A DNA stretch of 64,000 bases, taken from positions 3,038,001 through 3,102,000 of the forward strand of contig NZ_AP022575.1 of NCBI RefSeq assembly GCF_010730055.1. Reading direction: 5' to 3'. The stretch is from Mycobacterium shinjukuense. GTDB taxonomy: Bacteria > Actinomycetota > Actinomycetes > Mycobacteriales > Mycobacteriaceae. Shown piece after piece: positions 9,301 through 16,483 of the stretch. The translations under genes and the position numbers were made by a program. Each line of letters opens with the position of its first letter. Positions within the stretch are counted from its first letter, which is position 1. Below the pieces are notes generated by a model. It had not been told where the DNA came from. It made no database searches and saw only the letters and a list, made by a program, of their open reading frames with translations.

Positions 9301-10485
9301 GTTCATGTCACGGGTTTGCGGCGACGGCATCGCGCCCCGCTGCGCCAGCTCGGCGCGCACCGCCGCGAAGAACTCCCGCGGCAGCCCGCACACGAATCGC
9401 GGCCAGGTGTAGCGCGCGGCCCAGTCGCGGTGGATCGCGGTGACCCACTTGTTCGGCGGGGCGTAATCGGTGCCGACCGGCAGCAGCACGTTGCGGGTCA
9501 ACGCGACCGTCTTGAGCTGCTCGAAAAGCGCATAGGTGGCCGCCTCGGCCTCGGCCAGCGAGGTCGACGAGTCCATCCACCAGCCCGCCGAATAATGCGC
9601 CGGCATGTAGTGGGTGAGCAGGCCGCGGCCCGACGGCGAAATCCACTCGAACTCGCTGGAAAACTGCATGCGATCGACACCGCCGGCTTCGGGGCCACCC
9701 AGGGCCGGGCCCCACTGGTGATGCGGGCCGCGGGCCCAGGAACTCGACGTCAGCCCGGCATCGGCGGCCATCCCGGGGAATTGCGGGTCGTGACCGAACA
9801 CGTCCAGCTGCCACGCGGTGGCCGGGTCAGCGCCCAGCACGTCACGCTGAAACCCCATGCCGTGCACCAGGTTTCGGATCGTGGTCTCCGGGCTGGTGAG
9901 GTTGGTGTTGGGTTCGTTGTAGGTCCCGCCCATCACCTCGACGCGGCCTTGGGCGAGCAGGCGGCGCAGGTCGGCACGGTCCTCCGGGTGGGTGTCCCAG
10001 TACGGCTTGAGGTAGTCGACCTCGGCCAGCACGAACTTGTACTCGGGCTCGCGGCGGGCCATCTCCAGATGCGCGCGCACCAGCTCGAACCCGTTGGCCT
10101 GCCGGGCACGCCCCGGCGGGTCTTCGCGCCACCGGCTGGTGTAGGCGCCCTGGGTGTTCCACCACACCGGGTCGTAGTGGAAGTGGCTAACCATGAACAT
10201 CGTCCACCCCGGCTCGGCGACGGTGAACTCGAAGGCCAGGGCCGGCCCATCGGCCGTGTGCACCCGCGCGGCCCGCTGCTGTCCGACGACCGGGCGGTTC
10301 ACCGCGACCGGAACCTCGACCATCCGCCGGCCGGGGTCGACGATCGCCTCCCCGCTCAAGCCATCGCCGTCGATGCGGATCGGCGTCGGTTCGGCGCGCT
10401 CGCTGACGGTGACGCGGGCCAGCTGCAGCGGCGCGTTGGGCGCGCCGACGAACAGTTCGGTCGACTCCGCGGCAACCACCACCAT
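6304..10485 (-). CDS. Large GH38 alpha-mannosidase
   Basis: A 1393-aa glycoside hydrolase of family 38, retaining enzymes that remove alpha-linked mannose. The zinc-binding motif SHFHYDPVWW is at about residues 100-109 (H101, H103, D105), and the probable nucleophile D228 lies in WQLDVFGHDPQ. The middle has the GH38 helical and beta domains. The last ~400 residues add beta-sandwich-like domains, making it longer than many GH38 enzymes. No signal peptide is evident, so it is probably cytosolic and acts on mannosylated glycans or lipids. It heads the operon with the small gene and the ROK kinase. It corresponds to Rv0648. Confidence 0.92.
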   Translation of the reverse strand: MVVVAAESTELFVGAPNAPLQLARVTVSERAEPTPIRIDGDGLSGEAIVDPGRRMVEVPVAVNRPVVGQQRAARVHTADGPALAFEFTVAEPGWTMFMVSHFHYDPVWWNTQGAYTSRWREDPPGRARQANGFELVRAHLEMARREPEYKFVLAEVDYLKPYWDTHPEDRADLRRLLAQGRVEVMGGTYNEPNTNLTSPETTIRNLVHGMGFQRDVLGADPATAWQLDVFGHDPQFPGMAADAGLTSSSWARGPHHQWGPALGGPEAGGVDRMQFSSEFEWISPSGRGLLTHYMPAHYSAGWWMDSSTSLAEAEAATYALFEQLKTVALTRNVLLPVGTDYAPPNKWVTAIHRDWAARYTWPRFVCGLPREFFAAVRAELAQRGAMPSPQTRDMNPIYTGKDVSYIDTKQANRAAENAVLEAERFAVFAALMTGAQYPQAALAKAWVQLAYGAHHDAITGSESDQVYLDLLTGWRDAWELGRAARDNSLRLLSGAVAGPDDRVVVWNPLTGRRTDIVTARLDPPLDAGVRVVDPDGDELPAHVEHGGRTVTWLARDVPSLGWRAYRLIPADGPAGWEPAAGVEIANEQYRLAVDPERGGAVRSLVCAGRELIARGRVGNELAAYEEYPAHPTQGEGPWHLLPKGPVVCSSEWPAEVQAYHGPLGQRLVVWGRMGALLRYTQTLTLWRGVARLDCRTTIDGFTGHDRLLRLRWPCPVPGAMPVSEVGDAVVGRGFALLHDGAESVDTARHPWTLDNPAYRWFGLSSAARVRVGGTALRAVSVAEVVCPSEATSGPMARDLMIALVRAGVTATCSGADKPRYGHLDVDSNVPDTRIALGGPARNVFTKAVLADADPVYVAELERQLADTGRARVWVPAAAPLVAVWVPGADVRAPCALPVLIIDGRDDTSLAAAIAAVVDDLGDAEIAVTQQAPAPAEPFEARTVALLNRGVPSFAVDCAGTLHAALMRSCTGWPSGVWIDEPRRTAPDGSSFQLQHWTHVFDYALICGDGDWRDAEVCARGAQFSQPLLAVTPCTGLGRLPRQGSLLHVEPAGAVHLGALKAAGNPLTAGRAEPVDPAAVALRLVETTGAGSRVVVGSELGTIRALRLADLRETPLQRAWSTELHGYQLATVLARLDLPAVPSGPRELAPHTERAQPLYARYWLHNRGPAPLGGLPAVAYLRPQAVTAEPAAEVVLRLTAASDCTDSVLTGTVELVCPDGWSAAPAKLPFTLCAGGYLDADVVLAIPAQARPGHYPVRAQLGLSGEVPAAWQQVVEDVCVVTLGTAEPPELVYLVEGPADVEVAAGDSARLSVTVGSHACANLTVEAHLISPWGTWEWVGPAVQGADLPPGGTVELVFDVTPPPWWQPGRWWALIRVGAAGWLVYSPAVSVTVT

Positions 10486-10820
10486 GCCCGCACCCTACGG
10501 CGACCGGATGGCCCGATAAAGGCGTTACGGAAAAGCGCACCTTTGACGTGCTCCCCGGACCATAAAGTCCACAATCTCGAGACCAAACTTGACCGGACCG
10601 GGACGTCATCTCATCCCTGACTCGTCAATAGTCGCCGCCACCGGATAGCACGCTGCGCGCGAATAACTTTGTGCTGCAGCAGCTTCCGATACAGATAGCC
10701 AGCTCGTCGACAACGTGGGCGGGAAAACGCTTCACTTACTTGGCAGCGAGCGTCCCCATACGGTCGACGGACCAGATGGGTTGAGTTCGTCCCACGCAGC
10801 GGGGCGAAGGAATCGAAAGC
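10486..10820. other. Gene-poor stretch upstream of mannosidase
   Basis: No convincing gene is seen here. It should hold the promoter of the alpha-mannosidase operon near 10500-10600. Beyond that, the sequence runs into transposase debris and marks the left edge of the accessory island. The open frames on both strands lack any recognisable family. Confidence 0.5.
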
Positions 10821-10852
10821 GCGAGGGATCTCCTCTGTCTGAGATCCCTCGC
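10821..10852. repeat. Perfect 12-bp inverted repeat (hairpin)
   Basis: GCGAGGGATCTC at 10821-10832 and its exact complement GAGATCCCTCGC at 10841-10852 flank an 8-base loop. There is no T-run, so it is not a standard intrinsic terminator. It sits just outside the transposase remnant, at the border between the conserved mannosidase operon and the accessory island. It could be a hairpin terminator without a U-tract, a mobile-element end or an insertion target. Confidence 0.6.
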
Positions 10853-10871
10853 GGCCTCCCAGTAAGGCCCG

Positions 10872-11426
10872 TGTGACGACCGGACCGAGGTGACCGCCGC
10901 GCACGTCCGCGAGGTCGTCAAACGGCTCCAAGAGACCGGCCAGCACCGGCCCGGCGACCCCGACATCCTGATCGTGTTCGACGCCGGCCACCACATCACC
11001 CGGCTGGACCCGCCCCCGGGTCCGCACACCGACCAGCTGAAACGCGAAGAACGCGTTGTCGACATCACCCGGCTGGACCCGCCCCCGGGTCCGCACACCC
11101 GAGCAGGGCGACCGCTGGACCTGGCGAGCCGGAGCTGGGTGTGGGCGGCGATGATCAGCCATGTCCAGGACCTCGCCGAAGACCTGCGCCGACCCTGGGA
11201 GAAACCCGCCGCCCAGCCCCGCCGGCTCACCCCGGCGCGGGTCCGTCAAGGATGTCGGAACCTCCGCCCGACAACACCCCTCCCGGCCGGCGCACCGAAA
11301 CCCTCCCGGCCCGGCCCCGGACGGCCACCCGGCACCAAAAACAAGCAGTGCGCCGCCCGACACGACGTCGGCAAGCACGCCACCACCCGCCCGAGCAAAC
11401 CCGATACGGGTCAAAAATCGAGCTAA
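10872..11426 (+). pseudogene. Scrambled transposase remnant
   Basis: Fragments of an actinobacterial transposase. The plus strand shows DRTEVTAAHVREVV and GDPDILIVFDAG, then after a large deletion the C-terminal part LRRPWEKPAA, RRLTPARVRQG and KPSRPGPGRPPGTKN. Between them, 11120-11169 is inverted: read on the minus strand it encodes WTWLIIAAHTQLRLA, which belongs just before LRRPWEKP in intact copies as I remember them. A 38-bp direct repeat also interrupts the gene. There is no upstream half, so it cannot encode an active enzyme. It ends at the 3' end of the convergent PE_PGRS gene. Confidence 0.7.
10993..11099. repeat. 38-bp direct repeat, two copies
   Basis: The same 38 bases (starting ACATCACCCGG, ending GTCCGCACACC) occur at 10993-11030 and 11062-11099. 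The copies are 69 bp apart start to start, so they stay in frame. They lie inside the transposase remnant and look like a local duplication made during its decay. Confidence 0.85.
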
Positions 11427-14400
11427 GGAAATTCAGAGCCGCCCTCGCCGCCTTTGCCGCCCTTTCCGCCGAACCCACCGAGGCCGCCAAGGGCACCTGC
11501 GGGCTCACCGCCGGCCTCACCGCTGCTGCCAGTTGTGCCGTTGGAGCCTTCGTCGCCCCTACCCCCGGTGCCGCCGTCGCCGCCGTTGCCGCCGTTACCA
11601 CCACCGCCACCGAATCCGCCGGTGATGTCTCCGATGCCGCCGTTGCCTCCTCGGCCGCCATCGCCGCCGGTGCCGCCGTTCCCGCCACGGCCGGGACCCG
11701 AGGCGTTGCCGCCGGTTCCGCCCTTCCCGCCGTTGCCGCCTTTGCCGCCGTTGCCGCCGATCTTGCCGGTGCCGCCGTCGCCACCGTTGCCAGCGGTACC
11801 GCCGTTGCCACCGTTGCCGGCGGGAAGGCCGCTTGGGCTTGTGTCGCTGATGCTACCGCCGGTGCCGCCGGTGCCACCGTCGCCACCGTTGCCACCGTTG
11901 CCGCCGTTGCCGCCGTCGGTACCGGATCCGCCGGCTCCCCCGGTGCCGCCGGCGCCGCCGTTGCCGCCAGCGCCGATAAGGCCGTTACCGGTGGTGGAAT
12001 TATCGTTGCCGCCGGTGCCGCCGTTGCCGCCGTTGCCGGCGTTGCCGCCATGGCCTCCGTCGCCGCCGCCGGCGCCGCCCGCGCCGCCTCTACCGCCGTT
12101 GCCGCCGGACCCGCCTCGGCCACCAGTGCCGCTGTCGCCGTCTCCGCTACTGACGCTGCCGCCGTTGCCGCCTCGGCCGCCGGTGCCGCCGTTGCCGCCT
12201 TGGCCGCCGGCGCCGCCGCCGTCGCCGCCGTCGCCACCGTCACCGCCAGTACCGCTGCTGCCGCCGAAGCCGCCACTACCGCCGCCGTAGTTGTTGTTTC
12301 CGGTGCCGCCGTTACCGCCTCTACCGCCGGTGCCGGCGTTGCCGCCTTGGCCGCCGTTGCCGCCGCCGTTGCCACCTTGGCCACCGTTTCCGCCGTTACC
12401 GGTATCACCGCCCCTGCCGCCACTACCGCCGCTACCGCCGCCGGTGCCGCCGTCGCCGCCTCTACCGCCAGTGCCGGCGTTGCCGCCTTGGCCGCCGTTG
12501 CCGCCGCCGTCGCCGCCGTTGCCACCGTCACCACCAGTGCCGCTGCTGCCACCAGCGCCACCTTTGCCGCCGGGGGTGGTGATGGTGGTACCGCTGCCGC
12601 CTTTACCGCCGGCGCCACCATCGCCAGCGTCGCCGCCTTTGCCGCCGTTCCCTCCGCCTGCGCCCCCGTGACCGCCGGTGCCGCCGTTGCCGGCGGCCCC
12701 TCCTTGGCCACCGGCGCCGGTGCCGCCGGAGAGGTTGCGGTTGTTGCCGTTGGCGCCGGCGCCACCGTGCCCGCCGTTGCCGCCCTGGCCGCCGTCGCCG
12801 CCGCCGACCCCACCGACGCCGTCGCCGCCAGTGCCACCGCCGCCGCCCTCGCCCCCCTTGCCGCCGTTGCCGCCGTTGCCGCCGTTCGCCGTTGATGAGG
12901 TTGCGCCGGCGCCGCCGTTGCCTCCGGCGCCGCCTTGGCCGCCGTTGCCGGCGGTGCCGTTGGCACCGCCGCCGGCGCCACCGGCGCCCGCGGCACCACC
13001 GTCGCCACCGGTCCCGCCTTTCCCGCCGTTTCCGCCGGTGCCGCCGGTGTTAGCGGCGACGACACCGCTGCCGCCGTTGCCGCCCACGCCGCCGTCGGCG
13101 CCATCGGCACCATTGCCACCGGCGCCGCCGCCGACTCCACCGATGCCGTCGCCGCCAGCGCCACCGGCCCCGCCCTTACCACCGTTGCCGCCGGTGCCGC
13201 CGTCTGTGCCGGTACCGGCGCCGCCGTTGCCGCCGGCCGTGGCGGCGCCGGCGGCACCGCCATCGCCGCCGTCGCCGCCGGTTCCGTTGGCGCCCGCAGC
13301 GCCGCCACCGCTACCGGCAGCACCCCCAGCACCGGCGTTGCCCCCGTTGCCGCCGTTGCCGCCGTCGCCGCCGTTGTTGCCATTGGTGCCGGTCATACCG
13401 GCAGCGTTTCCACCCGCACCCCCAGTGCCGCCGTCGCCGCCATTGCCGCCGTCGCCGCCGTCGCCGCCGCCGACACCGCCGATGCCGTCGCCGCCGGCCC
13501 CACCGGTCCCGCCGTTGCCGCCGTTCCCACCGGTTCCGCCGTGGCCGCCGTGTCCGAGGCCGGTCGTGCCGGTAGTGCCGGGTGCGCCGTCGCCGCCTTT
13601 GCCGCCGTCACCGGCCACACCGTTGGCGCCGGGGGTGGCGCCGGAGCCGCCGGCACCGGCGGCGCCACCTTTGCCACCGTTGCCGCCGTTGCCGCCGGCG
13701 CCCCCGGCGGCGCTGTTGGTGGCGCCGTTAGCCCCGTCACCGCCCTTGGCGCCGTTACCGCCCGCGCCTCCAGCACCAGCGGTTCCACCGGGACCAGCGG
13801 CCCCGCCGGCGCCACCAGTTCCACCGCCACCACCGTCACCGCCATGACCTCCGGCAGCACCGCTACCTGCCGTCCCGGTCGCGCCAGCACCGCCCTGGCC
13901 GCCGTCACCACCTCTTCCACCAGCGCCGCCGACACCGGCCGCGCCGATGGTGGAGCCGGCCCCGCCCAGACCGGCGGCCCCGCCGGCACCGCCGGTTCCA
14001 CCTCGACCACCAGCCCCGCCAGCTACCAACGGATCGACGCTGTCAGCACCGGCCCCGCCCACACCGCCCGCCCCACCCGCTCCACCGGCCCCGCCACGGC
14101 CGCCGGCGCCTTGCTGGCCAGCGGTGCCGCCATTCGCCGCCCCCGCCGCCCCGCCCTCACCACCCTGACCGCCGGCCCCGCCGGTTCCGCCGGTACCCCC
14201 CTGGGCACCGGGCGCGGCGATGGTGATATTGTCGGCCCCCTTGCCGCCCGTACCACCCCCGCCGCCGGTTCCGCCGTCACCGGCGGTGCCGGCCGCGCCG
14301 ATGGTGGAGCCAGCCCCGCCCAAACCGGCGGCCCCGCCGGCGCCACCGGCTCCGCCTTGACCACCAGCCGCGCCGGCCACCAACGGATCGACACTGTCAG

Positions 14401-16138
14401 CACCCGCCCCGCCCTGACCGCCCGCCCCACCTACACCGCCGGCGCCGCCAACCCCGCCCGTGCCGTCGGGGCCGCCGTCACCTCCAGCTCCGCCGGCCCC
14501 GCCGGCGCCACCGGCGAACCCGGTACCACCGACAAGCCCGCTGCCGGCGGGAGCGTCGGTGCCGTTCCCGCCAGCGCCGCCGGCACCGCCCTGTCCGCCG
14601 GTGCCACCGATACCCGCCTTGCCGGTAGCGCCCACGCTGCCGCCGTACCCGCCGGTGCCCGCTGCGCCGCCAACGCCGCCTGCGCCCGCGGCCCCGCCGG
14701 TGCCGCCCGCCCCCCCGGTGCCGCCGACACCGGTGGGGTTGTCCGCGCCGGAGCCACCGGCTCCACCGGTACCACCCCGGCCGCCGACACCGCCAGCCCC
14801 GCCGGAGCCATTGATGCCGCCCGCGATCGCGTTGCCGCCGGCCCCTCCATTGCCGCCAGCGCCGCCGGCGAACCCACTTCCGCCGGTAAGCCCACTGCCT
14901 GCCGGGGCATCGGTACCGGCGGCACCAGCGCCGCCGGTACCGCCCTGTCCGCCGGTGCCACCGACACCGGCAGCGCCGGGTGCGCCACTGGCGCTCAAGA
15001 ATTGACCGGCCCCACCGGCCCCACCGGGACCAGCGATACCGCCGACACCACCGGTACCGCCCGTGCCCCCGACACCACCTAGGCCCGCGAGCGCGCCTTC
15101 GCCGCCGTTGCCGCCGTAGCCGCCCACCCCACCGGCGCCGCCGAGACCGCCTTGCCCGCCGGCACCGAACAACAGCGCGCCCCTACCGCCGGCGCCACCG
15201 GCGCCGCCGAGACCGCCCTGCCCGCCGGTGCCACCCACCGCGCCGCCATCACTGCCACGGCCGCCCATCCCCCCGATGCCCCCCACCCCGCCGGCGCCAC
15301 CCGGCGTTAACCATCCACCATCCCCCCCGACGCCGCCCTGCCCACCGGGCCCACCGGTACCACCGGGACCTGCATCAGTGCCCGCACCGCCCGCCCCGCC
15401 GACCCCGCCAGCACCGAACAGCAGCGGGGCGCGGCCGCCGGGCCCTCCGGTGCCGCCGCCGTAGCCGCCGCTGCCACCGATGCCGCCGCCACCCCACAGC
15501 AATCCGCCGGGCCCACCGGCCCCGCCGGTCCCGCCGCCGGGCCCGCCGCTGCCACCGGGCCCACCCACACCGAACAGCCACCCGCCGGCACCGCCTGCCC
15601 CGCCGGTTGCACCACCGCTCCCACCGGCTCCACCGGCCCCACCGTTGCCCCATAGCCCAGCGGCCCCGCCGGCCCCGCCAGCCTGTCCCGGGTCGCCGGG
15701 TGCACCGTTGCCGCCGTTGCCGAACAGGAGTCCGCCGGCTCCGCCGTTGCCACCGGGAGTGGTCGCGTTGGCTCCATCACCGATCAGCGGGCGCCCCAGC
15801 AGCGCCTGGGTTGGTGCATTGATGATCCTCAGCAGATTCGGATCCACGGCCGCGGCGTTGGCCGTATCAGCAGCCAGGTACGCGTCCGTCCCGGCTCTCA
15901 AGGTCTGTACAAACTGCTGGTGGTAGGCCGCCAGCTGCGCGCTGACCGTCTGATATTCCAGGCCGTAGCCGCCAAACAGGGCTGCAATCCGTGTCGACAC
16001 CTCATCAGCTCCGGCGGCCAGCACCTCTGTCGTGGCCGCCGCGACCGCGGCGTTGGCGGTGCCGATCGTCGAACCGATATCGGCCAAATCCTCTGCCGCA
16101 GCTGCTATCAACTCTGTTGATGCAATCACAAACGACAT
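11423..16138 (-). CDS. PE_PGRS family protein
   Basis: A 1571-aa PE_PGRS protein. An N-terminal PE-type helical domain (about residues 1-95) begins MSFVIASTELIAAAAEDLA. The hallmark Pro-Glu at residues 8-9 is Thr-Glu here. The type VII secretion signal YxxxD is present as YLAAD (87-91), so export through an ESX system, most likely ESX-5, is expected. The linker GRPLIGDGANA (115-125) is followed by ~1440 residues of Gly-Gly-Ala/Gly-Gly-Asn repeats running to the end, with no separate C-terminal domain. ATG at 16138 has GGAGGT upstream. It lies in an island between the mannosidase operon and the UbiB gene. Cell-surface function unknown. Confidence 0.95.
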   Translation of the reverse strand: MSFVIASTELIAAAAEDLADIGSTIGTANAAVAAATTEVLAAGADEVSTRIAALFGGYGLEYQTVSAQLAAYHQQFVQTLRAGTDAYLAADTANAAAVDPNLLRIINAPTQALLGRPLIGDGANATTPGGNGGAGGLLFGNGGNGAPGDPGQAGGAGGAAGLWGNGGAGGAGGSGGATGGAGGAGGWLFGVGGPGGSGGPGGGTGGAGGPGGLLWGGGGIGGSGGYGGGTGGPGGRAPLLFGAGGVGGAGGAGTDAGPGGTGGPGGQGGVGGDGGWLTPGGAGGVGGIGGMGGRGSDGGAVGGTGGQGGLGGAGGAGGRGALLFGAGGQGGLGGAGGVGGYGGNGGEGALAGLGGVGGTGGTGGVGGIAGPGGAGGAGQFLSASGAPGAAGVGGTGGQGGTGGAGAAGTDAPAGSGLTGGSGFAGGAGGNGGAGGNAIAGGINGSGGAGGVGGRGGTGGAGGSGADNPTGVGGTGGAGGTGGAAGAGGVGGAAGTGGYGGSVGATGKAGIGGTGGQGGAGGAGGNGTDAPAGSGLVGGTGFAGGAGGAGGAGGDGGPDGTGGVGGAGGVGGAGGQGGAGADSVDPLVAGAAGGQGGAGGAGGAAGLGGAGSTIGAAGTAGDGGTGGGGGTGGKGADNITIAAPGAQGGTGGTGGAGGQGGEGGAAGAANGGTAGQQGAGGRGGAGGAGGAGGVGGAGADSVDPLVAGGAGGRGGTGGAGGAAGLGGAGSTIGAAGVGGAGGRGGDGGQGGAGATGTAGSGAAGGHGGDGGGGGTGGAGGAAGPGGTAGAGGAGGNGAKGGDGANGATNSAAGGAGGNGGNGGKGGAAGAGGSGATPGANGVAGDGGKGGDGAPGTTGTTGLGHGGHGGTGGNGGNGGTGGAGGDGIGGVGGGDGGDGGNGGDGGTGGAGGNAAGMTGTNGNNGGDGGNGGNGGNAGAGGAAGSGGGAAGANGTGGDGGDGGAAGAATAGGNGGAGTGTDGGTGGNGGKGGAGGAGGDGIGGVGGGAGGNGADGADGGVGGNGGSGVVAANTGGTGGNGGKGGTGGDGGAAGAGGAGGGANGTAGNGGQGGAGGNGGAGATSSTANGGNGGNGGKGGEGGGGGTGGDGVGGVGGGDGGQGGNGGHGGAGANGNNRNLSGGTGAGGQGGAAGNGGTGGHGGAGGGNGGKGGDAGDGGAGGKGGSGTTITTPGGKGGAGGSSGTGGDGGNGGDGGGNGGQGGNAGTGGRGGDGGTGGGSGGSGGRGGDTGNGGNGGQGGNGGGNGGQGGNAGTGGRGGNGGTGNNNYGGGSGGFGGSSGTGGDGGDGGDGGGAGGQGGNGGTGGRGGNGGSVSSGDGDSGTGGRGGSGGNGGRGGAGGAGGGDGGHGGNAGNGGNGGTGGNDNSTTGNGLIGAGGNGGAGGTGGAGGSGTDGGNGGNGGNGGDGGTGGTGGSISDTSPSGLPAGNGGNGGTAGNGGDGGTGKIGGNGGKGGNGGKGGTGGNASGPGRGGNGGTGGDGGRGGNGGIGDITGGFGGGGGNGGNGGDGGTGGRGDEGSNGTTGSSGEAGGEPAGALGGLGGFGGKGGKGGEGGSEFP

Positions 16139-16483
16139 GGATTACCTCCTGCCGCCCCGGCAATCACCTTGTTTTTCTTGCTGCCGCCAGCAATATGTGG
16201 TGGCGTTCGGAGAAGTTGAAATACTTCTGAAATCAGAAGGTCGAGGCCAGAATCTGAATCCACAAACGAAATTTTTGCCAGGATGTCCGACATAACGACC
16301 AAATCGCGATTATGGGATGGCATGGCCGCCCGGATCGCCGGCAGGTGAGCGGTGGCGATGCGCTTCGACGCTAAGCTAAGCTAAGCTAAGCTAGATCTGG
16401 GGACACCATGGTTGATCTGGGATCGCCACCACGTCGCGATGACCGAGCGTTCTTGTGTGCGCTCTAGCGCGTTTCAATGAATG
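16139..16483. promoter_or_regulatory. Intergenic region upstream of PE_PGRS
   Basis: 345 bp between the PE_PGRS start and the 3' end of the kinase-NTPase gene. It must hold the PE_PGRS promoter and ribosome binding site (GGAGGT next to 16145-16150, minus strand). A short pentanucleotide tandem repeat lies at 16370-16393. No coding sequence is supported. Confidence 0.6.
16370..16393. repeat. GCTAA pentanucleotide tandem repeat
   Basis: Nearly five copies of GCTAA in a row, from 16370 to 16393. Such short tracts can change in copy number by slippage. It lies about 230 bp upstream of the PE_PGRS start, so any effect on expression is speculative. Confidence 0.9.

Noticed and set aside
11141..15082. 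Several long plus-strand frames rich in Pro or Ala
   Set aside because: They are antisense to the Gly-rich PGRS repeats; GGC/GCC codons force Pro and Ala on the other strand. No separate gene is needed.
11423..15700. Possible CRISPR or satellite-like array in the repeats
   Set aside because: The repeats are short coding Gly-Gly-X triplets with no fixed spacer, so they belong to the PGRS domain.
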